A program made the position numbers and the translations under genes. Positions 42,201 through 52,300 of a stretch of 64,000 nucleotides of DNA are shown here, in pieces. The stretch is taken from NCBI GenBank assembly GCA_002118135.1, contig BDIU01000373.1:1-64000 (forward strand). The letters run 5' to 3'. How positions within the stretch are numbered: the first letter of the stretch is position 1; the number at the start of each line of letters is the position of its first letter. The notes under the pieces were generated by a model. It saw only the letters and a program-made list of their open reading frames with translations, ran no database searches and was not told the DNA's origin. The stretch comes from Trebouxia sp. TZW2008 (Eukaryota > Chlorophyta > Trebouxiophyceae > Trebouxiales > Trebouxiaceae).

Positions 42201-44370
42201 AAGCACACGCTGAGTTGGCATGCCACAACAAGCAGAGCCTTACAACGCCTCAGCAGATCCTGCACAACCTGTGCCTGGATGCATTGTGCAATCAGGCTTG
42301 CACTGTTGCATGCACACGCTGAGCTGGCGTGCTGATATCATAATAGAAACGGTTGCCATGCTGAGATACGCACGGCAAATGCTGACAACAAGTATATACT
42401 GTACCTTAAACCGCCACCCAATCATGCCTGCGCTGGCACATGCACAAGCTCAGTCGGCTTACTTACAACAAGCAAAGTCTGTGACTTAATGTGCCTTTCA
42501 ATTACGCCTGCACTGTTTCAAGTGCATGCTGAGGGTACAGTAGAGTACTGCCATGCTGACACAGTCTGCAAGCTTGTGGAGTCACACCATGCATACAAGG
42601 ACACGCCATGCATACAGGCATGGTGCTACTGCAGCCGCAGCAGTTGGTGGCGTGCAGCACAGCAAGAACAAAAGGCCTGACCATACGTGCAGTAATAATG
42701 TAGGATCCAGGGGCAAAACTCTGTTTTTGTGAAATCGAGCCTGGCAGTTCAGTGTCAATTTGATACAATCAAACGATTTCACCTGAACACCACCAGAGCG
42801 CAACACAACTCAACCAGCCAGACCTGCAGCTGGCTTTTCTGCAGCAGTGCAGTACATTCCAGTGCCAGGATTGCAACACGCGCAGCAGGCAAGTCAGGTC
42901 TATACCTGTGCTCTCTATCAGGACCTGATCACTGTCAATGCCTAAAGCCTTTGCCACTGCCTCTGCAGACTGGAGGCAATCTTGGTAGCCGGCATCTCCA
43001 GTAGCTGCATTTGCTTGACCAGCATTGATCAACACCTAGACACAGACAGCATATCAGCAGCTGCACAAAGTAATATAGCTTTTTACAAAGTGGCAGTCAT
43101 CAGGTAATGTCAGTAAACGGCCTGATGTTGGTTCAGAGCACAACACCATACGGCGCATGGGACATATATTCCCAAGCCGCTTGGCTGTTGCACAAGTGCC
43201 TAACAACAAGACGGAAATCACCATTATGACAACAAATATTGTGATGGCTTTCCTAGGCTGATGTCAGAGTGAGTCCTGCTGCAGGTCACATGCCAAACTC
43301 ATGCCGCTGAGTGCTGCTGCTGTCCATCGAGCACACGCTGAACTGAGGGCTGAAATATCAAGAATTGGGCACCAAAGATCAATGTTGCATTTTTGGTGTG
43401 CAAATTTGAACAGTTTGCAGTTTCACAACAAATCTCTGCCAAACACACGCAAGGCTTTGCCGCTGCCAAATTTTACACTTTGGCTTTGGTTGCTCATTGG
43501 ATTTTGGAGGACTTACTGCTCTAGCTGGCTTGTGCTTGGCCAGCACCTGCTTGCAGTAGGTGACAGGTGCCGCACACATGACGTTGGTGGTGAACACCCC
43601 AGCAGCCACAGCATCGGCGTCTGCTACAATGAGAGCCAGGTCTGCTTTTGGTCCTGCCGCTCGCAGGCCTCCATGCATGCCTAGCACTCAGCGTTCAAGC
43701 TTGTTGCGACTTGTCAACGAAAGGTCGCTTCAATTGCATGATGCGTTGTCAAAGCAGCTGTTGGACAATCACATTGGATGTTGTGCCAATGACATCTGCA
43801 TGAAAGGCAGTTCAACATGTGGTGCAACTTGTAACTTGAATGTTTACCTTGGGCTTTGAACCCTTTTGGGGCATTGACTGAGCCATCTACAGCTTTCCAT
43901 GGGCCTTTTGGAAGCAGAATTGGCGCAGCAGGTATGTCAAATTCGCTTTTGGCAACTGGAATCGAGTTTGCCAACTGAAGCCTTTGCTGCAGGGTAGATT
44001 TCAGCTTTCAACATGCAAAACTATATATTCTTGCAGCATGATTGCACATGTCAGTCTGAGACTAGCTGGTGCATGCGTTGTCTCACCTGCCTAGATTGGC
44101 GTCCTGTCCTCTGTCTGCCTACCCGTGACTGCTGAAAGCAGGACCTGAAACTGTCTGCAGCAGATCACACAGCAATCAAGTCTGTGATACCGGAAGTCCA
44201 GCCAGTCACAGCGCCGTGTTGCGAATTGCAGCGCATCAGCCTACTGTCCAGGTATGTTCTGTACAGCAAAGCTCACCGAAGCGTGGTCTTATTCGCTCCA
44301 GGCCTGTGTGCGAGCTGAAACTGTGCACGCAGCCCACCGGCAATACCCGGTTCTGTCCGATTGTCTGCAT
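39209..44370 (-). CDS. ARGJ: Arginine biosynthesis bifunctional protein ArgJ (ornithine acetyltransferase/N-acetylglutamate synthase)
   Basis: Moves acetyl from N-acetylornithine to glutamate, closing the cyclic arginine pathway in the plastid. Nine exons: 44370-44277, 43955-43848, 43680-43517, 43035-42906, 42042-41894, 41571-41404, 40695-40558, 40205-40021, 39455-39209; all phases agree, 460 aa. The first ~31 residues resemble a transit peptide. Signatures: [64 protein letters not shown] (self-cleavage before Thr241, the nucleophile), [33 protein letters not shown] and the C-terminal [18 protein letters not shown]. The start and first exon rest on phase plus presequence character. Intron 3 is filled with copies of the start of exon 5 (ends at 42043). 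Divergent from RAD6. Confidence 0.96.
42110..42510 (-). repeat. Three to four duplicates of an ARGJ exon head (exon 42042)
   Basis: Minus-strand copies start at 42507, 42427 and 42188, each after CAG, with GCGTAATTGAAAGGCACATT, GCATGATTGGGTGGCGGTTT and GCATGACTGGGCAGCGCACC. The real exon begins GCGTGATTGGGCGGCGCATC. A more degraded copy is near 42300. The 42188 copy extends ~75 nt into exon-like sequence. Confidence 0.88.
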
Positions 44371-44682
44371 TATTGATCAAACGCCAAAAGAACAATGCCA
44401 CAAGGCAAGCGACGTTCCGCGCTGGTCGTTGTCTCACCAGATGATAGCCAATAAGTAACAAACCAACTTTGAACCAATTTTTTTGTCTTTTGCTTGCTTG
44501 CACGCTTCTTCTCCTTTTGCTTCTTCTTCTTCTCTTTTTGAACGGATGATAGAAGATTCCACACTTCCATGCTGGATGGATGACTAGACCAAAGTTTCCG
44601 AGCTTCGGTCAGAGCTTCCTGCAACGGCACAGGCAACGTGTGCAGACGCCGCAGCAGGAGAGCATTTGCATTGGGGCAAGAC
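44371..44682. promoter_or_regulatory. Bidirectional region between ARGJ and RAD6
   Basis: 312 bp between divergent start codons. It holds both promoters and 5' UTRs. No motif recognised. Confidence 0.5.
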
Positions 44683-45334
44683 ATGCACGCGTCTGCTGCA
44701 TCGCTGCGGCTGCTATCGGACCTAAAAGCGATCTCCCAGAGTCCCCCAGAGGGTGTGAGCGCGAGTCCTACTAGCGAAGACAACTTGTACGTGTGGGCTG
44801 CGCCCTTGATTGCTACGACGCCATCAATTCAACAATCCACACTGACGTGTGTCAATGCAGGTATGTGTGGAGTGCAACCATCTTTGGGCCTGAGGAGACA
44901 CCTTGGGAAGGAGGAATCTTCAGTCTGAGGATAACTTTTACCGAAAACTATCCAGAAAAGCCCCCTAGAGTTAGATTTACTTCCGAAATGTAAACCTCAT
45001 GCAGCATATCTGTCGATTGCATGGCTGTGGAGTCAAGCTTGCTCAAGTATAGTGCCACATGTTTGTTTGCAACAGTGTTCTGACTTTGAATTCTGTCCTG
45101 CGCAGGTTTCACCCCAATGTCTACAGCGACGGCACACTCTGCTTAGATATCATTCAGGAAGCCTGGTCACCTTGCCACAATGTCTGCACCATTTTGACGT
45201 CCATACAGAGCTTGTTGACAGATCCCAACTGCGCTAGTCCAGCAAATCCGGATGCAGCCCAGGCGTATCAGCACAAGCGCAAGGAGTACAACAGAACTGT
45301 GAGGCGGATATCTCAGAGAAGTCTTGAGAGCTGA
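44683..45334 (+). CDS. RAD6: Ubiquitin-conjugating enzyme E2, RAD6/UBC2 type
   Basis: E2 of DNA damage tolerance (PCNA ubiquitination) and histone H2B mono-ubiquitination. Three exons, 44683-44786, 44861-44989 and 45106-45334; 153 aa, the usual length. Order: N-terminal helix ([20 protein letters not shown]), [37 protein letters not shown] motif (80-82), catalytic Cys90 in GTLCLDII, then [20 protein letters not shown] and [11 protein letters not shown]. Two differences from textbook RAD6: a short basic C-terminus ([10 protein letters not shown]) and an N-terminus diverged from MSTPARRRLMRDFKR. Since the N-terminus is divergent, a related UBC2-like E2 is possible, but the core matches RAD6. 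Intron 1 (74 nt) begins with a copy of the start of exon 2. Confidence 0.94.
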
Positions 45335-45570
45335 CACACTAGTGGTCATTGCTTGCTGCCTGTTGTATATTACTAAGCACTGCTTCAGCTTTGCCTCAGT
45401 CACCCATTCTTGGCTGCTTGAAACAGCAGCATGTCCAGTGTTCAAGGTTCTGGTCATGCACTACATGTATCATTGTGTACTTTTGGCGTATACGCTCTTT
45501 CACACCCCCGCTGCTCCTTGAGTGTGTTTACAGTAGCAGAGACTTTGCAGCTGACTACATCACTGCAGTT

Positions 45571-45575
45571 TGTAA
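45571..45575 (+). terminator. Putative TGTAA polyadenylation signal of RAD6
   Basis: TGTAA about 237 nt after the RAD6 stop. Inferred from position and from the usual chlorophyte signal. Confidence 0.35.
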
Positions 45576-45772
45576 AAACAACAGATCACATGAAGCGCCC
45601 ACACCTCTCAAAAGCAGTGTGCATCTGCGTCTCATTGACGTTGCCGCCATATGTTGACCTTGTTGCAAGGTGGCTATGCAGCTGTAAGTTGGCATGGCAG
45701 ACAGAGAAGGTGGAGCAACAGGTGGAGAGTAACACAAGCTGCATAGGGCAGATGTTTCACCTATATATTAGG

Positions 45773-45947
45773 TACAGTGACCTCTCCTGGTAACGACCGG
45801 CTTTCGTTCCCTTAGGAATTGTCCTTTTATCCAGGTGTATTTACTCAAAGGTGCCACTGCAGTCAGAACGCAGTGATTGCTTATCATTTTGTCATTACGT
45901 TGAAATGGTCCTTACATCGAGTGTCCTTACAGAGAGAAGTTGCTGTA
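45773..45947. mobile_element. MITE-like element, copy 1
   Basis: About 175 bp bounded by TA on both sides. Imperfect terminal inverted repeats: left TACAGTGACCTCTCC, right (reverse-complemented) TACAGCAACTTCTCT. Internal blocks AGGTGCCACT.CA.TCAGAA and CATCGAGTGTCCTTACA are shared with the copies at 61740-61923 and 63606-63781. TA flanks and CAGT termini fit a Tc1/mariner- or pogo-type non-autonomous element. Confidence 0.75.
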
Positions 45948-46388
45948 TCAGGGTTTCCCAGTCTGAGTTTGGAGCAGCAATTTGGTGTATCTATTGCATG
46001 GTCATGATGAGGAATGCTTTCAACATCTGGTCAACATGTCACCATAGCTGCTTTCCTGAAGTTGATACAGCTCGTGGCCTGCGTGATGCAAGTTGCACTT
46101 TGCAATCAGTCTGTTCCAACTTGGCAGATCATAAGTCTGCTGTATGGGCACTGTACTGCACGCTACTGTTCAAACTAGATTGTTCACTGCCGGTCTGCTT
46201 CTACTTTCCTTGCCTTTTCCAACACAGTATTCCTCATGCCATCCTGCATTATACAGCACAATTGTTTCATACATGTGTGGAGCTACATGGCCTGTACAGA
46301 TGTCTTGCTTTTGCAACAAGTCAAGCTAGTTGCTGTGTTAAACAACAGCTATACATTGTGAATGCACATGCGAATTCTGCTGCAAAAA

Positions 46389-49300
46389 TCAGCAAGTGTT
46401 GGCTTGGTTGTCTGTGGCACGTGCAGTCTGGGTAGTGCAGGTAAAACGTGTGGAATGCTGCTGTGCTGTCCCAATGCGGTCTGCCCACTCGCCATGACCA
46501 AAGTGGGACATGTACTTGTAAAACATACAGGCAAATTAGACGTCCTTATCCTCAGCAATATACAGGAATTCATTCATTCAATGATGAACGTGTGCTAGAC
46601 AGGGTCAAGCATCAGCAATAAACAGAAATGGGCCTCCAGGAAGAGTTCACAGCAAGACAGCACCAGCTCTGTGTTGCTTTACCTGATAGTCCAGCATCTT
46701 CTGTTGTATTTCTGCATCACAGCTGGCAAGTATTCTCAAAGCCAACAGGCCGGCATTGGCCGCATTGCCTATCGCCACTGTTGCAACTGGAACTCCTTTG
46801 GGCATCTGCAGCAAGAAGCCAATGCTATGTGCATACATGGAGAATCTATCCTGTCATTTGCATGCAAACAAGTAGGTAGGGACACTCAGCCACTGATTCA
46901 AGAGACTGCTCAACTGCTGCACATGTCAATGCACTGCAGCGACTTGATGTCAAAACGGTCAAACTTCGGCAGCATCTGGATTTCTGAGCTGACATTCTGC
47001 ACTGTCATTGGCAGCCCTGAGCCTGTTCACTGACATTAGACAGCAAGGTGCTGGAGCTGTTCCTAGAATCCTGCTGGAGTTAAGATCACCCTGCAAAGAA
47101 TGGGGGCTGCCACGAAGGGGTGATGAAAAGGCAGATCAAGTTTGCTCAGACAATGCATATTGCAGATCACACAATGTCCTTGTGTTGCCATTGATGTTGT
47201 AATAGTTACAGGTGCAGGAATGGTTCATGCAGCACGCAATGTCATCTGTATAGTGTGTGTTGAGTCGATACATTAAGCTGTGTAGCACGTACCTGAACAA
47301 TAGACATCAAGGCGTCCAAGCCATCTAAATGCGCCCCAGCAGGGGTGACAGGTACCCCCACAGTAGGGAGGGGCGTCAGGGCCGCCACCATGCCAGGCAG
47401 ATGAGCTGCCCCCCCTGCTCCTGCTATAATGACTTTAATGCCCCTCTTGTGTGCATTCCTGGCATATTCCAGCATCCGGTCTGGCGTGCGATGCGCTGAC
47501 ACTATCGTCAACTCACAGGGGACTCCAAAACTTTGGATGACCTGCAGTCACGCGTACTGGTGTTTAAGGAAGGGTTATATCCAGTGGAGAAGACCATCGT
47601 GCTGCTACAATGACTTAAAATGCCCCTATTGTGTGTATTCCTGGCGTACTCCAGCATCCATTCCAGCGTAGGATGTGCTGACACTATTGTCAATTCACAG
47701 GGGGACTCCAGAACTTTGGATGGCCTGCAGTCATGCATGCTGATGCTCAAGCAAAGGTTCAGTCCGGGCATACACCAGCATGCGATCTGGCAATGCGCTG
47801 ACACTGTTGCCAATTCACAAGGATCTCCAAATCTCTGATTGTCCGGCAATCAGACTGATGCTCAGGGAAGGGGGGGGAGGGATCATGCCCAGCATGGCAT
47901 GTCACGTCAGCTGCGTGCATGTCATGTGTGCTGGCACAGCATGTCTGGTGACGAGCCATTTCACTACTGAATGCTACCAGACTTGCAGTCAGAGGATTGC
48001 ATGCTGACTTCCCCAGGTCGCACTCGCATCTGTGAGCAGTGCCGGTTTGATGCAGCATTGCAAATTGCCAAACAAAATGCAATGACTTGTTCTGCATACC
48101 TCTTCAGCTGCAGTCATGGTCTTCAGATCACTATCCGATCCCATGATGATGCCTATCTGGGGAGCCCCCTGGGGCTTGTTGGGGTCCCCCCGCCCAGAAG
48201 AAGAAGCGACTGGCACTGACTCATCCCCTACAGGGCTTTGCCTGCTGTGCGATTCCTGGCCTGCCAAAAAGCAATCAGCACTCAGACTTGTGTGACAATA
48301 GCGATGGTGCAGTCAGTTTGACCAAAGCAAGCCATGCATCTCCTAGGGTTGCGAAGAGTTGAGACAAGACAAGCTCAGATGTTAGTGCACGGATAGATGT
48401 TGAAGTGCACAGGAGCTCTTGAAGGAACCTAAACACGCTGCAATTAGGCAGGGTCAGACACCCTGTTTGCGTTTGTGACTTATTGTGTTGGTGCAGATAA
48501 TAGTTCCTGATAGCTGCTACTGATACAGCAGATTGCATTTGCAGCTGCACTTTCTGTGACTAGTGACATACCTGGAGACTCATGCATGTCCTGTGCGGCT
48601 GCAGCTTCCTGGCAGCTGCTGCTGGCCGCAGCCATTGCGTCAGCAGCTGCGCTGTCAATAGCCCGCAGCCTTTGTTGAGCTGTCTCGTTGTCATCAGCTA
48701 CAATTGTGATGTGACCCAACTTGCGTTTGGTCTGCACCTCTTTGCCATACCAGTGTACAGCTGTGCCAGGAGTCTGCATCGCTCGTGCCATCAGTGCTTC
48801 TGAAGCCTGCTTGCCACGTGCTCCTGATGCCTCTCCAAGAATATTCAGCATGATACTGCAAATAACACACGCAGAGTCAGCGCTACTGGCTGCGTTCTGG
48901 ATGTTTCTGGGGCACATGCAGTATGTGGGATCTGCAAGGAGTTTGCATCGCTCGTGCCATCACTGCTTCTGAAGCCTGCTTGCCACGTGCTCCTGATGCC
49001 TCTCCAAGAATGTTCACCATGATACTGCTGTATGTGTTTGGTCAGTGCTGATAGGTTGCAGCTGCATGTTCGACAACTCCATGCAGTATGTATGCTGTTT
49101 CTGAAGTGTATATTGCTCAAGCCATTGGTGCTTCTGAAGCCTGCTTGCCACGCGCTCCTGATGCCTCTCCAAGAATGTTCAGCACGATGCTGCGTACACC
49201 ACACACACAATCAGAGTAGCTGTCTACCTTCTTCTGCATGACTCACAAAGGCATGCACGGTTGATGCTGTTGCATGGGTCTGCGTTGCCCAAACCTGGTT

Positions 49301-52300
49301 GCCTCTGTAACTCCACCTGCGTATTGAGCACAAAGCTGTACACAATCGTCACAATTGTCAAGTAGAAAGAGCTAGATCCATTCTGCATGTGCTACCAGTG
49401 CCTGCCATATGCGCACTATCATGTGTTTAGCGGCCCAAGCCATCAAAGCATCTGAAATCTGCTAGCTGCTGATGCCTCCTCAAGACTACTCAGCCTGATG
49501 CCATGGCAGTTTTGGTTGCTGGGCATCAGCACTTACACACAAACATAAAATTAGCCATCAGTATTGTGTTTAGTATTTTATTTTGATTGTTTTTTGTTAT
49601 TATTAATACTATTGTTATTGTTCCTGTTATTGTTATTGTTATTATTATCAATACTATTACTATTACTATTACTGTTACTGTTACTATTTCTATTTCTATT
49701 ACTATTTCTATTACTATTACTATTACTACTGTTATTATCATCATTATTGCTCTTCAGCTCTGACAACATTGCTAGCATCGTCAGCACTACCATGACTGAC
49801 ATTTGCACAACTTCTGAATAGTGGTATGGAAATATCTGTCTGTGTCAACTGACCTGGACCCCACCACTAGGCTGGTGTCCCCTAGGGGCCACCCCAAAAT
49901 GGCTCTGAGGTGCTGCTCGTACTGACTGGTGGCACAGGCTTCAATGGTGTAGTGCCCTGAGTTGTGGGGCCGAGGCGCTATTTCATTCAACAAGATGTTG
50001 CCATCTGCTAGCAGAAACATTTCCACACCAAACACTCCAGCACCTAAAGCCACAGCACACAACTTTAGCCCATGCGAGTCACACAGAATTGGTCGGCAGG
50101 TCACTGCTTTGATGCGCAAGCAGCAGAGTTTTAAAAGTTTACCAACAAGGATGTACATGAATGAATTCAACGGACACACGAGTAAAGGCATCGACACCAC
50201 CCATGGTTTGCTTTCAGGCAGCAGAATATATAGCAATCATCACATCATGACCTGACGTTTTGCAATGTCATCTCAAGTTCTTGCCTTTCTGTTTGCTTTT
50301 GCCCTTCGCTGTGAGCTGTCAACAGCAATATTGCATTGTCATGGGCATAAGTACATGCTTGACATTGGCAATGAAAATACAAGCTTTGTAGTGTACTCCT
50401 CTCATTGGAATCTGCCTCTCCTTTGTGTATTCCAAATCACCAGTGTGATGCATGCATTTGATATGCAACAGAAACCTGATTTCAGTACTAGCATGTCATA
50501 CCTTCAAGGCATGCAACAGCCTGCTGTGCCACATGCTGCGCTTGAAGCTGCACAGACGCTGGGACACTAACAGACGCAACAGTGTCAGGCATCCACAGGC
50601 AACAGCAAGCATGACAATACATTCAAGCCCCCAAAACAAAAGCAGCCCATACCTTCAAGGCATGCAACAGCCTGCTCTGCCGTGCGCTGTGCTTGAAGGC
50701 GCACAGAAGCTCGGATGCGGGCAGGGGTCAGGAACTCACTGGTGACAAAACCCACCACTAAAGACTCAAAAGCGAAAATCCAGCATGGCATGCCATGTGA
50801 CAGAAGCTTACGCTTTGCACTGGTCATAGGAATGCACCAGCAAGCAAAAGTCAAGACTCAGGAGTCACAAGTGAGATGATTATTGCATATCTTCAAGGTA
50901 TGTGACGGCCTGCCGTGCCACACGCTGCACATGTACACACAGGCACCAAAAGTACACAGGTGACAGCAATCGCCACTCACGACTCAAAACTGAAAAGACG
51001 TCTGACAACCTTCAAGAAATGCGGCATCCTGCTGTGCAACACAAAAACACAACATGCACCTGTGATGTGAACGCATAAGCAATACTGTCAGGATTTATGA
51101 CTCTTCCACTAGCATGCCGTACCTCCAAGGCATGCAACAGCCTGTTGCGCCACATGCTGTGCCTGAAGCTGCACAGCAGCTGAAACACTGGTAGACGCAA
51201 CAGTGGTAAGAATGCACAGGTGACAGCAGTAATATTCTACCATGCAAAATCCTTAGTCAATGGCACTACGTACCTTCAAGGCATGCGACGGCCTGATGCG
51301 CCACCTGCTGTGCCTGAAGCTGCACAGAAGCTGGGATGCGGGCAGGCGCTTCAGTTGTGTGACAGATGTTGTCCTTGTGGATGGTTTCAACCACTGGAAA
51401 AGCCTTGATTTCATCGTTTCTGGATCTGGCTACCATCACTGCTAGTTCCTGCATGCTGTAAAGCATCAGTTGATGATGCCAGAAAGCGACAGACAGGATC
51501 ACAAGATCGCTTACATGTGGCGACACTGGAATCCTGCATCATAAGCTCAAACACATAGTGCTGCAGAATTTGTAGACTTTTCCTTGGTTTGTCTTTTGGG
51601 TTTCTTGCTTTTTGAAATCATTTTCTCTCCACCTGCTTTGAAACCAAATGCATGCTGTCACAGCATACACATGAGGTGTGACTGAGTCAAAACATGAGGT
51701 GTGACATAAGTGTGTCCAACACACCTTGACAAAAGGGGTCCATTTTTCGGCATACAAACCATGCTTATACCCGCCAAGCTGCTGGACTGCGTTCTCTAGA
51801 CCTTCAGGTGACTGCACAACTGCATTGCCCTTGCCATCGTATGCAAATCGCCTTGACTTGAGCATCAAGGGATAGCCAAAAGCATCCCCTGCCTGCTGTG
51901 CCTGCTGAGCGTTTGAAACCTCTAGGAAGTCGCCGACTGGGACTTTGGCTTGCCTGAAATGGGTCTTTTGAGCATATTTGTCCTGCATGGCAGCTTTCAA
52001 ATTTTGATAGTTGTATAAACCCAAAACAGTGAAATTGGTTTGACATTCTTGCATGTATCAACCGGAAGTTGCATCTTGAAGGGTACAAAATTGCACTCCT
52101 GGCTGGTGTAGCACATGCTGGTAAGAAATGGATCAAGAAACCTTGGCAGGCAGAGATCCTATGTTATCCAGACACAAGGCATGCGGCGAGTGCAGATTTG
52201 AGTGTACAATGCTTGTTATACATCCACTTGTAATATCAAATCAGCAAGCCCAATGGGTTACATCTGGCTCCCACATCATTGTACTGAATGAGTGATTTAC

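Larger units (their letters stand above)
45335..46388. other. Intergenic region between convergent RAD6 and PurK-E
   Basis: About 1.05 kb with a MITE-like repeat (45773-45947). A 194-codon plus-strand frame (45851-46435) crosses that repeat and the PurK-E last exon in antisense and has no domain, so it is not annotated as a gene. Confidence 0.5.

Noticed and set aside
45851..46435. 194-codon plus-strand frame
   Set aside because: It starts inside a MITE-like repeat and overlaps the PurK-E last exon in antisense. Cys/Phe-rich composition, no domain.
49564..49821. Leu-rich plus-strand frame and Asn/Ser/Ile-rich minus-strand frames
   Set aside because: Pure translation of a trinucleotide microsatellite.
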